Assembly: GCF_027595985.1 (NCBI RefSeq)
Contig: NC_073307.1
Location: 48,152,509 to 48,216,508, forward strand
DNA length: 64,000 bases
Direction of reading: 5' to 3'
Source of the DNA: Sorex araneus
Taxonomy: Eukaryota > Chordata > Mammalia > Eulipotyphla > Soricidae
Shown piece after piece: positions 1-11,342 of the stretch. Every line of letters begins with the position of its first letter. The stretch's first letter is position 1. The notes below the pieces were generated by a model. The model did not search any database. It was not told the origin of the DNA and saw only the letters and a program-made list of their open reading frames with translations. The position numbers and the translations under genes are program-made.

Positions 1-1430
1 GAGAAAAATCCTCAATGTAGGGTCCTCTACCCCATAAGGCTGCTATCCAGATTTGACAGAGGGATAAAAACATTCTCAAACATCAGAGACAGAGACATTT
101 ACTACACCTAATCCAGCCCTGCAACAAAAGCCACAAGAACCCCTACAAAAACCAAGCATCTAAGAACAAAAATAACCAAAACTACCATAGAAAAATGATT
201 AAAAAACCCTAATTTGTATTAAAAATTTCCCTGAATGTCAATGGACTAAACACTTCAATCAACGCTCCCTAGCCCCCCCCCCCCAAACAGACCAACAACA
301 AAAAGTCAAAAACAAAGAGTTCCTACATGGCAAAAGGAAAATAGGTTAAAACTGAAAGACATCCCAGTGAATGGGAGAAAATATTCATACTCAACACATC
401 ATATAAAGAGCTAATATCCAAGCACTTAAAAAACAATCAACAACAAAACCCCAAAACTCTACTGAAAAATGGGGAGAGGACAGGGACAGAAACTCCCTGC
501 AGACAAACTGACAGCCATTAGGACAGGAAAAAAATGCTCATTATCACCTATTATCAGGGAAATCCAAATTAAGATGACAATGAGCTGTCATTTCACACCA
601 ATGAGAATGGCACAGATCAAAACAACTGGGAATAATCCGTGCCAGTGGGGTTGTGGTGAGAAAGGAATCCATCACTCTTCTGAGACTGTTGCCTGCACAC
701 CTCTGGAAAACAGAAGTTTCTCAGAAAACTAAGAATAGAGTTGCCATATGACTCAGCAATTCCATGTTTTATCTATCCCCCCAAGACACAAAAACATTCA
801 TTCAAAAGGAAACATCATGCTATTATTCACTGCAGCACTTAAAATAAGTGCTAGGATATGGAACCAACCCAGGTGTCCAATGACAGATGAATAGATAATG
901 AAGAAGTATACAATGGAATATTACTCAGCTGCAAGGAATAATTGTAATCATGCAATTTGCTAAACCTTGGTTGGAAAACTCAGGAGGATAGAAACTGGGT
1001 AATCTCACTTTCCAATCTGATACATACATGGAAAAAAAGGACAAGGAAATGCAAGGTATCTACAAGAGATTGCCTATATTAACGCTGTCCCTAGATTATA
1101 AACCTGAGGACAGAGAAGGAAAGAAACTGAGGAAGGAAAAACGCAAGAGGTGGATGGGAAGTGGCAGGAGTCAGGGGCAGTGGTCATACTGGTGGTATAG
1201 AGGGGAGGCATAAGTATACATTTAAACAGAGCCAACAACAGTGTAAGCATGAGATATAACTTGTAATAACCAAACTTAAAAGCCTGCTGTTGAGGAGACA
1301 GACTGGAGGGTGGCAGAGAACCTGGGCATTCTGGTAAGTTGACACTGGTTGTTGAAACACCGCATGCCTGAAACTGTTAATTATAAATCATGGTACCTAA
1401 ACTACAAAAATTATAATTGAAAATAAAGAG
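1..1430 (+). mobile_element. Old L1 fragment with internal deletion
   Basis: Bases about 205-275 translate to an ORF2 N-terminal-like stretch (KISLNVNGLNTSI). From about 345 the sequence resembles the ORF2 C-terminal region: a HFTPMRMAQIK-type segment near 600, 'atggaaccaacccaggtgtccaatgacagatg' type sequence near 860-890, and 'tacaatggaatattactcagctgc' near 910-935. The catalytic middle of ORF2 is missing, so this is a deleted, decayed copy, plus orientation, cut by the window's left edge. Confidence 0.7.
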
Positions 1431-1499
1431 CAAAGAATTTGTACAAACCCTTAAATAAGAAAGATAAAAGGAAAGTAATTAAGTACTTTAAGACTACAT

Positions 1500-2245
1500 T
1501 ATTTGTTAGAATGGCTATAATGAAAAGACTGACAATACTGAGGACTGCTGAGGAATTAGAATTCAAGCTACAATTAGATCCGAAGTAGTAATCTTGAAAA
1601 ACAGTTTGACAATTTATAGTCAAGTTAAATATGCACTGGATAATTTCACTCCTAGGAATCTACCAAATTTCCACACCAAGACCTGGTCCTAGTAGCCTTA
1701 TTCCTAGGAGCCAAAAGTGGGAAAACCCCAAACATAAATTCTCTAGAGAATGAATAAACAAATCATAGCATATCCAACAACAGAATGCTACTCAACAATG
1801 CAAAAACAAGAACTGAAGGGTATGATGCTAAGTAAAGAAGACAGACACGAAACAATATACACTGTCTAGATTGATTATATAAACTTCTAGAAAGCAAAAT
1901 TACAGTCAAAGAAAGGATATCAGTGGTCATTAGGGTTCAGGGAAAGGAAGTGAGTACAAAGGACACGACGATATTCTGGGGGCGGTGATGAATGTGTCAT
2001 ATATGATTGTGGTGGTGCTTCTTAAATTTATAGCACTCTTGGGACACGGGTGAAGGATTCGTGTTGGAACAGTCTACACCTGTCAACCAATCATGAATAA
2101 TACTGTAATTTTGTAATTCAGTGACTTGAAAAAAGAGAATACGAATTTAAAAAAATCACAGTATTCTTTCTAGATTTAAAATCTGAGTATAATATTGTAA
2201 ATTATACCTCAAAACTAGTCAAAAAGAAAATAAATGGCAAAAACT
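1500..2245 (+). mobile_element. Ancient L1 3' end fragment
   Basis: The order of segments matches old mammalian L1 3' ends: a 'cactcctaggaatctacc' stretch, then 'gaatgctactcaacaatg', a 'gattgtggtggtgcttctta' stretch, and a final 'aaattatacctcaaaacta'. It is too decayed to translate. It is older than the L1 copies at 14.4 and 25.3 kb. Confidence 0.6.
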
Positions 2246-2616
2246 ACAAAGAAATCCACTTCACATTTATTAGTCTGGGAAAACTAAGTATTAGTAAATA
2301 ATAAATAATAAGTAAATATTAAAAAAAATAAGGGGCAAAAACTGTTCTGGTTATTTCTCTGGGGGCTCAGTCATCGGCAGGAGGCCACTCCTGGTGATCC
2401 TCAGCGAGCATGAAGGCTGGATGACATGCAATCTCCAAACTCCATGGCTCCCTTCACTATCGCTAGAAGTGACCTGGAGTGCCAATCAACACAGTGTGAT
2501 GTGTGTCTCCCTGACCAGATGGAAAAAAAAAAAAAGTAAGAAAAAAAGAAAAAGTTATTTTAACTCACTAAGATACATACAATGCTGCATGGGGTCATTT
2601 TACATTTTTTTGTTTC

Positions 2617-3000
2617 TGATCCACAGGTGGCTGTGTTCAGGGCTTACTCCTGGTTCTGCACTCAGGGATATCTCCTGGTGGGTTTAGGGGACATGTGGGG
2701 TTCTGGAGATCAAGCCCAGCTTGGCTGTAGCAAGACAAACACTCATCTGTTGTACTATCTCTCTGGGTCCCCAGTTTTAATTTTTTAAAAAGTTTTCCTC
2801 GCCAGGATCACAGACTTTGATGAGGCTTGCCATAGTGCAGGGGAAGCACTGGTTTAAGCTCAGGCCTGCCAGCTTGTCGTGTATGCTTCCTAAGCCACTA
2901 AGTCTCTCCGTGGATGCCTAAACAGTGTTTGCGGGCAACTCCAGGGTTTGAAATTAAGGGCCTGTGCTTGCCAGTCAAGTGTTGAATCCCCAAGCCACCT
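2617..3000 (-). repeat. Decayed SOR-type SINE copies (two)
   Basis: Bases 2617-2775 keep the minus-strand order of the SINE (GGCTTACTCCTGGTTCTGCA, then the tRNA-like head ending in TCTCTGGGTCCCC). Bases about 2800-3000 look like a second, much more diverged copy. Confidence 0.6.
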
Positions 3001-3039
3001 GTTTAACTTACATTCTTAGACAAATGCAAACAAGTTACC

Positions 3040-3375
3040 TACTAGCTAGGGATTTACACATAGCAAGGCGTGTTGCATGTGTGAGGCCCTGAGTTCAAAT
3101 TCTGAAATCGCATGTTCTCCTGCAAGAGTGACCCCAGACTAGCGAACTGGCAGCAGAAACAGAGCACCACTGGACGTGGCCCAAACAAAAGTAAATTGGA
3201 AAAGAAAAATATTTACTGACAATACACATACACTGGTTCTAATACACATCATTTTTGTTTTGTTAGGTTTTGTTTGGGGGCCACAGTTGGGGATGCTCAG
3301 GGGATACTCCTGGATCTCTGTTGAGGAATCACTCCTGGTGGTTCTCACGGGACCATATAGGAGGCTGGAGGTGAA
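3040..3375. repeat. Two old SINE pieces in opposite orientations
   Basis: Bases about 3040-3190 read as a decayed plus-strand SINE (ends near 'ggacgtggcccaaac'). Bases 3262-3375 are a minus-strand piece (GATGCTCAGGGGATACTCCT). Confidence 0.5.
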
Positions 3376-3394
3376 CTCACTTTAAATTTACAAA

Positions 3395-3550
3395 AATTTC
3401 TCTCTCTCTCTGTCTCTCTCTCCCCCTCCCTCTCATTATCAAGAATATCCCTTTACCTACTTTGAACACTCAGTTCTTCTCCAGCATGATCATTCCCAGT
3501 TATTATTGTCATACCAGTGTCGTCTCTACCTTTCCTACCCTCAGCCCCAC
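3395..3550 (-). mobile_element. L1 3' UTR fragment
   Basis: After a (TC)n stretch (3397-3434) the sequence matches the copies near 19600 and 40730: 'atcaagaatatccctttacc' then 'acactcagttcttctccagc' and 'gtcataccagtgtcgtctct'. The shared order marks one repeat family, minus orientation. Confidence 0.6.
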
Positions 3551-3815
3551 AGACATTACGCAGAGAATTTTAAAAAGAATAAAGATTTATTTTGTTAACT
3601 TAAAATTGTCTGGAACACCCAGGAGTCCATGGGATAGCAAGGGATCAAATCCAGGGCTTCATACATGGAAGGCATCACCTCTACCGCTTAAACCACCGGC
3701 AGTGCTCAGAGACTACTCTCATCTTGGTACTCGGTGCTGAGGATAGCATCATGGCATTCTGAATGTAAAGCATGCACTACAGCCTGTTAAGCTGTATTAC
3801 AAGCCCTAACACTAC

Positions 3816-3817
<2 letters not shown>

Positions 3818-3891
<74 letters not shown>
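3818..3891. repeat. (GT)n microsatellite
   Basis: An almost pure GT run of about 74 bases. Valine/cysteine repeat frames over it are not protein. Confidence 0.98.
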
Positions 3892-3894
<3 letters not shown>

Positions 3895-4045
3895 AACACC
3901 CAGCAGTGCTCAGAGGCCACCCCTAGTTCAATGCTTGGAGAGTGTTCCTGTAGGGTCCAGATTATGCGATGCTAGGAATCAAACCCAGGCGTCCCAGATT
4001 CAAACCATACACAGCTACAAGATTCTTGAACTATCTTCCCAGCCT
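3892..4045 (-). repeat. SOR-type SINE, diverged
   Basis: CACCCAGCAGTGCTCAGAGG starts the body and 'ctatcttcccagcc' ends the tRNA-like head. It directly follows the GT microsatellite, which may have grown from the SINE tail. Confidence 0.7.
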
Positions 4046-4132
4046 AACTTTGCTTTCAATGAGTATTTTATCGACTCAATGTAAAAAATTTAAAAAAATT
4101 CAAAGGTCCATATATTTTATTTATTATTTTAG

Positions 4133-4292
4133 TTTTTGGGTCATACCCAGTGATGCTCAGGGGTCACTCCTGGCTGTGCACTAAGGAACTACTCTTGGTG
4201 GTGGTAAGGGATCACAGGGGATGCCAGGTACTGAACCTGGATCAGGCACATGTAAGGCAAACAAGTTTCCCAGTGGGTGCTCTCTAGCCCAG
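4133..4292 (-). repeat. SOR-type SINE, moderately diverged
   Basis: Full body from TTTTTGGGTCATACCCAGTG to CTCTAGCCC. No clear target-site duplication. Confidence 0.85.
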
Positions 4293-4544
4293 GATTAAAA
4301 ATTTAAGAATAAAGTTGAATCTAAGGAAAATTCACTCAAATTTACTTCCAAATTGCACTAAGAATACAGAGAAAGAACTCTGTATGTAATTTAGTGGCAG
4401 AGCTAGTACCTCATATATGAGACTGTGTTCAATCACCAGCAAAATCCACCTCCCCCCCCAAATAAAAACTGAAGAAAAAAATCTAGAGAATTCAGCAAAT
4501 TCTTCATTTTACATATGTCAAAGGAAGCAAACAGAGAGTCAAAG

Positions 4545-4760
4545 ATTAGCTCAACAACAGAGTGGCTGCCTTGGAAAATGTGAGGGTGTAAGTGTGATCC
4601 CTGGCACTGCCCCATCTACACGGACCATGATCCCAGCAGCACTGACTGACATTTGAATCCCCAGCACCATGACGAAGCACAACTTCTGACACACTGCAAC
4701 CAAGTGCGCAAACACCTAGTGTGTCACTGCCAGTCACTGCAACAACAATAACAAAAAAGG
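4545..4760 (+). repeat. Diverged plus-strand SINE variant
   Basis: A weak tRNA-like head and a tail of 'caccatgacgaagcacaac' and 'actgcaacaacaataac' type. The same tail style recurs near 6190-6235 and 52850, suggesting an older SINE subfamily. Confidence 0.45.
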
Positions 4761-4781
4761 GAAGGGAAATAAACTATTTTT

Positions 4782-4932
4782 TTGATGTTCAGTCCATAGA
4801 TGGCTGTGTTCAGGGTTGACCCCTGGCTCTGTGCTCACGGATTACTCCTGGCAGACCCTGGGGGACCATCTGTGGTGCTGCAGATTAAATTCAGGTAAGC
4901 TGTGTGCAAGGACATTGTACTATCTCTCAGGA

Positions 4933-4968
<36 letters not shown>

Positions 4969-5400
4969 CATATATATATGTTTTTAAAATGACATGCTTA
5001 TTTTAGGCTTTCTCATGTATTAATTACTAAGCTGAAAAAAAAATTTTTTTGAGGGGGTCACACCTGGCAATGCTCAGGGGTTATTCCTGGCTCTACAATC
5101 AGGAATTAATCCTGGCAGTGCTTGCGGGACCACATGGGATGCCAGGGATCAAACCCAGGTCAACAATGCACAAGGCAAACATCCTACCTGTTTTACTATT
5201 CTGGTCCCTGAAAAATGTATTTTATTAGCTGTTTTTGGACAATATCAAGCAAAACTCAGGGGCTATACTTGGCTGACTTCTTTGGGGTGGGAGGATACTC
5301 GTGGTGGTGATTAGGGGCCCAGGCAGTAGCAGGGACTGGACTTGGACCTTTTACAAGAAAGGCACGTGATCTAGGCTGATGAAACATCTCTCTGGCCCCA
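4782..5400 (-). repeat. Three SOR-type SINEs in a row, with a (TA)n run
   Basis: Minus-strand copies lie at 4782-4930 (ends at TCTCTCAGG), 5042-5208 (GGGGTCACACCTGGCAATGC to TCTGGTCCC) and 5231-5400 (more decayed, ends TCTCTGGCCCC). A (TA)n run with short flanks lies at 4938-4979. Confidence 0.8.
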
Positions 5401-5489
5401 CTAAGCAGAAAATTTCAAGAGGAAATTTTAAACAAATTTTAAAAGATTCAAAAAAAAAAATGAATGCTCTCACACAAAAACAGACGTTA

Positions 5490-6235
5490 TCCCAGCTGTG
5501 TGTACACCACGCAGGTAGGCTCACTGAGCCCCACCAGGAGTGATTCCGAACACACAGCAGGGAGCGCTGCTGGACAGGACCCAACAAACAGGAAAGGTTG
5601 AGGGGATAAAGCACCTCCTGTACAAGCATGAGACCAAGATATTTTTTGGTGGGGGGTGTGTGGGGGGGGAGGGCGGAGGGTGGGGATGAGCGGGAAGGGG
5701 AGGGTACACCTAGCTGGGCTTAGGGCTTACTCCTGGTTCTACACCAAGGGATCACTCCTGCTGGGGATCAAACCCCAAAGTCATCTGTGAGCAAGCAGTA
5801 GTGCCGTATCTACTACTACCCTTATCTGTACTCTCCTCTCCAGCTGAGACCAAAAGTTTGAACACCTATATTGTCCACAGCTGAGCCCCCAGCTGGATGA
5901 CAAAATGTGCAGCTCTAAGGCACACAGCCACTGCTAAGTATGTCTGAGCAGTGCAATCATTACAGTGTACTATCCCTAGAGAGCCATCATCAAAAACATA
6001 TGACACCTGGAGAGCATTACAACCAAAATGCGAGTGAGTCAGAACTAAAAAAGAATGTGACCCCTAAAAAAGAATGAGTGTGCACATAATGTGAACTAAA
6101 AAGTTGCACAGTCCCTGGCAAACACTGTGGTCAGATATGTGAGTGCTGCAACGAGAAGTGGACTCCTAGCAAGCACCACAACCGAGTGTGTGTGACCCTT
6201 TAGCTAACACAACAGTAACAGCAAAGGAAAAGGAA
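5490..6235. repeat. Cluster of old SINE fragments
   Basis: A plus-strand remnant at about 5490-5640, a G-rich stretch at 5644-5705, a minus-strand fragment at about 5705-5815, and a diverged plus-strand copy of the CAC/AAC-tailed variant at about 5930-6235. No coding exon seen. Confidence 0.5.
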
Positions 6236-6376
6236 GTGAAAAAATGGAATTTTCACTCTTTGATGTTAACTATTGAATACTAGAAACACAAAAATAGTTT
6301 CCTACTCTGGAACACTCAAATCATGAAGAGGTAAATAAAGGCCTAAAGTGATCTTTAAGCACAAATGCAATTTTTT

Positions 6377-6551
6377 GTTTTTGTTTTTCTGTTTTGGGTC
6401 ACACCTGGCGATGCACAGGAGTCATTCCTGGCTCTGCACTCAGGAATCACTCCCGGCGGTGCTCAGGGGATCATATGGGATGCTGGGAATCGAACCCGGG
6501 TCGGCCGCATGCAAGGCAAACGCCCTACCCGCTGTGCTATCACTCCAGCCC
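6377..6551 (-). mobile_element. Young SOR-type SINE with 17-bp target-site duplication
   Basis: Near-consensus copy. CACAAATGCAATTTTTT occurs at 6360-6376 and again at 6552-6568, a perfect target-site duplication. The body ends in CCCTACCCGCTGTGCTATCA on this strand. Orientation is minus (poly-T at the left). Confidence 0.95.
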
Positions 6552-6575
6552 CACAAATGCAATTTTTTGGTAGTT

Positions 6576-6722
6576 TTTTCTGTGCCACACCTGGTGATGC
6601 TCAGGGTTACTCCTGGCTCTGTCTGCACTCAGGAATCACTTGTGGTGATGCTCAAGAGACCATAAAGGACGATAGGGAATCAAACCCCATAGAAGGTTAC
6701 CAACTTACTATTGCTCTGACCC
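6576..6722 (-). repeat. SOR-type SINE, older copy
   Basis: Minus-strand body from CCACACCTGGTGATGCTCAG to GCTCTGACCC. It lies right after the young copy. Confidence 0.8.
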
Positions 6723-7282
6723 ACAAACAATATTTCTGTTTCGCTGTAAACCACAGATTTCTAATGTTTTAGTGCCCCAGGATAGATACATGGGGATTAC
6801 TGAGCAGAAAACATAAAAGCAATACAAAACTATAATAGAAATCTAGTTTCTCTCCATATAATAGTTTAGGGAGAACTACTTCTTTCATATTTCTTGCCAA
6901 TACCTAACATTCCTCTTCACCCCTCAACACTACCTGCTTAATGTTGGGTCATTTCGGTGGTACTAATGAAAACTGGTGCCAGGCCTGGAACCCAGGGCTC
7001 CTTTCATAGGGAAAGTACACACTCCCACCCCTTTGAGCTATCTCACCAGTGTCAAATCTAGTATTATCAGAATTAAAAGTTTTTGCCAAATTAATTGAAG
7101 TTTTAATCTGCATTCTTCTAGTTATAGTTATTTCTAATATTGTTAAGAGATTGATTCTAGTGCCCCCTAGATATCAAAATTTTAGGATGTTCAATCCCAT
7201 CTGTACCCTAAGAGAAGTCTATCTGGCAGCTAAGGGGCACGGGGGGTGGTGGGGGAGCTTAAATAAGCTACGGGATTACCGG

Positions 7283-7450
7283 ATGGTCTGAGTGACAGTA
7301 CTCAGGTAGGGCATTTGCCTTGCATGTGGCCAACCAGGGTTCGATCTCTGACATCCCATATGGTCCCCTGAGCACTGCCAGGAGCAATTCCTGAGTGCAG
7401 AGCCAGGAGGAACCTGTTAGCATTGCAGGGTATGACCCAGAAAGGCACGG
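7283..7450 (+). repeat. SOR-type SINE, plus strand
   Basis: Contains TTGCCTTGCATGTGGCCAAC, GGTTCGATCTCTGACATCCC and CCATATGGTCCCCTGAGCAC in sense order. GGGTTCGATC is the B-box-like part of the tRNA-derived promoter. Confidence 0.85.
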
Positions 7451-7812
7451 GGAGGGGAAGGGAACTAAGGGTTATTCATGACAGTGTCCAAGCAAAGCAT
7501 GTGCTCCCATCTGTTAAAACTCTCTCAGGCCCTAGGGATATTTTGTTTTTATTTTTTAACGTAAAACATTAATACTGGAATCAAGAAAGTATTAGACTCA
7601 TAAAAGCTATTAACAAAACTTAAAGAATGCTAAATAGTTTACTCAGTCTTAGATGCAACATCCTGGCTTGCAGATGAAAATGGGGGAATACAAAAAAGTG
7701 AATGACCAAATACTCTGACTTTAGTTAATATGACCCAATGGGTAATAAAGCTGATAATCTGTGGGTAATCACACCACTGCCAAATTCAGTCTTACGTTAA
7801 AGTCCTACTCAC

Positions 7813-7991
7813 CCACAGACTTGTCTGCCATGCCCACATCTCGAGATGTCCAGCGACAAAACCCGCAGGCCAGGTAATAGGCTTTCTTCATGGTGGTCTT
7901 AGCGGGGTCATCTGGCAGCTGTGTGGAAATACTTGTTGCCCGGGTGGAGAGGGTGTGCATGCAGCCGGGGCAGTCAAAGCAGTTGGCGCAT
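7813..7991 (-). CDS. DCTN4: DCTN4 exon 3 (residues 69-128 and part of 129)
   Basis: This 179-base exon follows a TCCTAG acceptor and ends at a consensus GTGAGT donor. One base completes Arg69; then 59 codons run from [20 protein letters not shown] to [11 protein letters not shown] last G starts codon 129, which in the family is Ala (GCN). It carries the dense cysteine cluster C70-x2-C73-x2-C76-x2-C79 and a later CGFC pair (C111, C114), the cysteine-rich N-terminal motif of dynactin p62. No frameshift or stop is present, so the gene looks functional. The open frame extends into both introns (upstream MEECLIPK..., downstream GE-stop); those residues are not protein. Intron 2 (7992-10924) is 2933 bases. 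Confidence 0.97.
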
Positions 7992-8181
7992 CTAGGACAC
8001 AACAACCAACCATTCACTCTTTCAACATTAATTAAGCATCCACCATGTGCCCCTGTTTTAGGTATTAGGCATTCCTCCAAGAGTCAAGTGTCTCCAAGCA
8101 AAAAAGATATAAAGATATTTCTGGGGGATTTTTAAAACCTTTGCCATATAATCTCTTAAGTATCACAGACTAATTTTTTGT

Positions 8182-8965
8182 ATTTTTAATTTTTGGACTC
8201 CACTCAGCAGTGAGAGGGAGCCGCTCCTGGACCTGTGCTCCAGTGCTCCTGGCAGTGCTCAGAAGACAGGCCCTGCTGAGCTCTCTCCTCGGTCCTCATT
8301 ACTTTTTAAAATGCAACCATCACTGAGATCTCTTAAGAATTAGAGCCTGAACCAATCTTCTAAGAAGGAATCGAGGTTTACAGCCGGTAGAACTGGAGCC
8401 TGAGGTAGCACAGGGTCAGGCGCCCGCCTCACATGCAGCCAGCCCTGCTGTGATCCTAGGCACTGCGTACGGTTCCAAAAGGAGCTCTAGGAGTGATCCC
8501 TGAAGTTACGCCAGAAGTTAGGTCCTGAAACAAGGACGGTGGCCCCAAACGAAAACAAACAAAAAGTCTAGAGTCAACTATTTCAGATTCTTTTTACGCT
8601 TGTACAGACCACACAGATTTCTGAAGAAAAGAAAGGTAACAACTTATTTTTAAAGAGGACAGGTCAAGTGCACAATAAAAAACTAAGCGAAACGATATGA
8701 TAAGCTGTGAACTTGAGTATAGAAAATATAGTTTCTTTGTTGGGCCAGAGAGTTAAACATTACACCAAACGATAATGCCAAATTGGAAGAGTTTAGAATA
8801 GAGGGGTCAGAGGGAGAGCAGAGGGGTTAAGGCACTGGCCTTACACACAGCAGACCTTGGTTCTAGGCTGGCACCACAAATGGTCCCCGGAGGACCACCA
8901 GGCGTGATTCCTGAGCACAAAGCCTGGAGTAGGCCCTGAGTACTGCTGAGTGTGGCCCAATGTTT
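8182..8965. repeat. Three diverged SINEs in DCTN4 intron 2
   Basis: A minus-strand remnant at about 8182-8302, a plus-strand copy at about 8390-8550, and a plus-strand copy at 8800-8965 (GAGCAGAGGGGTTAAGGCAC to GAGTGTGGCCCA). Confidence 0.65.
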
Positions 8966-9514
8966 CCCCACCTCCACCCAGTGTGCTGGATTCTGCCCTT
9001 AGCAACTACTTTTCCGAGGATCAGCAAAACCCAGCCAAAACTTCCTCTTAAATTTCCAACATTTCGTTTTAATTTCCAACTTTTCCCCCTTAATTTCCCA
9101 GTACTGCACCTCTGCTGTACTGGTTTTAACTTTCCTCCCACTTCAAATTATCAAGATTTTATCTCCTACACTTCTGGGCATGCTCTGAAGTTCAATTCCA
9201 CAACACTAATTATCTATGCTATTTTGCCTCTGGGTAATATCTCAAATTAGGGTAGTAACAGTATCTTCGTAGGCAACTTTGAGGGCTAGACGATATAATC
9301 AATGTGTGGACAACATACAGAGAAGTGTCTGGCTTATCAGAAGCTATTTCTTAGGGAAAGGAAAGTCAAATAATAGTTATTCATGCGTGGGAAGGTGCAG
9401 GGATGTTACTGGTAGTGAAAACTTTTCTCACACCATTAAAAAACTCCAGAGAGTACCCAGAGCAGTGAACATACCTAGTACCTGTTTTCTGTTACTAATA
9501 ACATTCTTTGTTGT

Positions 9515-9625
9515 TACTGTTTTTTTGCATATCGAGTATGTCCCGGGTAGCTTGCAGACAGTAACAAGTCTCACAATGGAGATGTTACTGGTGCCCTCTC
9601 AAGCAAATCGATGAACAATGGGACG
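9515..9625 (+). repeat. Second-type SINE tail with inverted 5' segment
   Basis: From about 9559 the sequence reads in sense: CAGTAACAAGTCTCACAATG, then AAATCGATGAACAATGGGAC, the 3' body of the second SINE type (fuller copies at 24290, 26774 and 61706). The preceding 45 bases (GTTACTG...CATATCGAGTATGTCCCGG) are the same body region in reverse orientation. Confidence 0.8.
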
Positions 9626-10924
9626 ACAGTGCTATAGTGCAGTGCAGTGCAATACCATTCTTTAATAAAATCAGAGTTCTTTTAAAAAATAGTTTCCAAA
9701 ACATTTTAGGAATGACGGAGAAAACATACAGTGTGAATCTGAAGTACCTTGTAGTGTCCAAAAGAAAGAGTGTGTTCAGAACAACTGATTATTCACTCCC
9801 GCCCCAAAGATGGAATTATGTTAAGGGAATAGAGAAGTCTACTCTAGGACCAATCAGTGCCCAAAGCTGGAACAAACTGAGCAAAAAATACACAGTGTTA
9901 GATTCTAAGCTATAGTATAAAATAAACATTCACAAATCCACATTGCTTTAAGTATTAAATAGGGGAGAAAAACTTTTCATGCAAAAGAATTCCAATTTAT
10001 GTAGCTAGCCTTAACTAGAGAACCTAACTCCCCATATTTAGGTGTGGGCTGAAGTGATGATTTTTTTCCTTCCAAAGAGCATAGTATGGAAAAAGAGGGT
10101 AAGAAAAATGTGACCCGATGTGGGAAAAAACAACATTCAATAGGCAATCAAAGTTAACAATAACAGTCTTAAATCATATCGAAAGTATGTACATTTTACC
10201 TCTGTGGTTTTTCACCTTAAAACATACTCTTCTAGATGACAAGAAAAACATTGGAGAGGGTCGCAGAGATGGATCAAAGGGCTAAACACATGCTCTGCAA
10301 CGAGAGTGCTCTGTGTTCAATCTTCAGCACCATGTGGGTCCTGTTCACAGAGGGCACCCTTCTCCCCAAACACAAACAAGGGGCTTATCAACAACTGAGG
10401 GATAATCTCCAAAATATACGACCTGCACTCAAAACTGTAAAGGTGAGGAAAAGCAAGCAAGTCTAAGAAAGTATCTAAGGAAATATGACTATATTAAAGA
10501 ATATGAGAACATGGTACTAAAGGATGGGGTAAACATTATTTAAAATAAAAACAAGACAAACAATGATGAAGATATTCTGGAGAGGATCCCAGAATAGAAA
10601 AAGGCTATTAGGCAAAAAAACAAAAAACAAAAAACAACAAAATTTGAATAAAATGTGAAGCTCCTTTAATAATAATGTTTCAATACATTATTTGTTTCAA
10701 TAGACAAATGAGAAAATAGATTCTATAAATATAAGATGTTAAAAACAGGGAAGACTGAGTTGGAAGTAAATAGAAGTTCTCTGTACCAATTTCACAATAA
10801 TTCTAAGTTTATTTTTTAAAAAAAATCAAAGGCTATTTCATCTTTGGCACAGAATGACACTAAGAAGAGTTAATTTCATGTTACCAAGTATGAAGAAAAC
10901 AGAAATATTGGATTCAAATCTTAC
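9626..10924. other. DCTN4 intron 2, mostly unique sequence
   Basis: No exon, RNA gene or young repeat recognised. A faint plus-strand SINE remnant lies at about 10246-10400 (CAATCTTCAGCACCATGTGG). A-rich stretches at 10613-10640. Confidence 0.6.
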
Positions 10925-10995
10925 CTATTCTTCTTTAGTTTGGCTTCAGCCGATGGCATATTTTCTAAACAACTGGGACAATAGTGGGAATCCAC
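10925..10995 (-). CDS. DCTN4: DCTN4 exon 2 (residues 46-68 and part of 69)
   Basis: This 71-base internal exon lies between a CTAG acceptor and a GTAAGA donor on the minus strand. It encodes VDSHYCPSCLENMPSAEAKL then KKN plus two bases (AG) of the Arg69 codon. Cys51 and Cys54 (YCPSC) are the second CxxC pair, which with Cys30/Cys33 completes a four-cysteine zinc-ribbon or RING-like site typical of p62. The phase fits exactly: exon 1 ends in phase 0, and exon 3 supplies the last base of Arg69. The exon is too short for a 60-residue ORF cut-off and was found by reading the reverse complement for the expected p62 sequence. Intron 1 (10996-13814) is 2819 bases. Confidence 0.96.
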
Positions 10996-11171
10996 CTAGA
11001 AAGAAACAAGGAATAAAATCAGAGAAAAAGAAATATATTTCATTTTTGTATGTGTTTATTGTGCCAAATAGTGAAATTTAAAATACAGTTCAGTAGGTGA
11101 GAAACCACAGACTTACCAGCAACCTGGACTACTTTCAGCTTGGGATTTACTCCTCAATAATCACTTCGATT

Positions 11172-11342
11172 TTTTATTTATTTTTTTTTGCTTTTTGGGT
11201 CACATCCGGCGACGCACAGGGGCTACTCCTGGCTCATGCACTCAGGAATCACCCCTGGCGGTGCTCAGGGCACCATATGGAATGCTGGGAATTGAACCCA
11301 GGTCGGCCTCGTGCAAGGCCTACCCGCTATTGCTCCAGCCCC
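11172..11342 (-). mobile_element. SOR-type SINE in DCTN4 intron 1
   Basis: Minus strand, from CTTTTTGGGTCACATCCGGC to GCTCCAGCCCC. Short A/T-rich flanks (TCGATTTTTT on both sides) suggest a target-site duplication. Confidence 0.9.

Larger units (their letters stand above)
1..7812 (-). other. DCTN4: DCTN4 intron 3, 5' part (no further exon recognised)
   Basis: Everything left of exon 3 is intronic for DCTN4. I searched the minus strand by eye for exon 4 (the WQEPENP... segment of p62) and did not find it, so it should lie beyond the left edge. The interval is filled by two L1 remnants at its left end and a run of mostly old SINEs between 2600 and 7450, with simple repeats at 3818-3891 and 4938-4979. 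Confidence 0.75.

Noticed and set aside
3772-4084. Val/Cys repeat frames
   Set aside because: Translation of the (GT)n microsatellite.
6348-6772. Recurring short frames with GHTWRCTGVTPGSALRNYSW-like peptides at many places
   Set aside because: They are translations of the SOR SINE. They recur wherever a copy lies, and do not form a protein family.
7805-8080. Full 91-codon frame as a separate gene
   Set aside because: Only 7813-7991 is exon. The extensions cross a consensus acceptor and donor of DCTN4.
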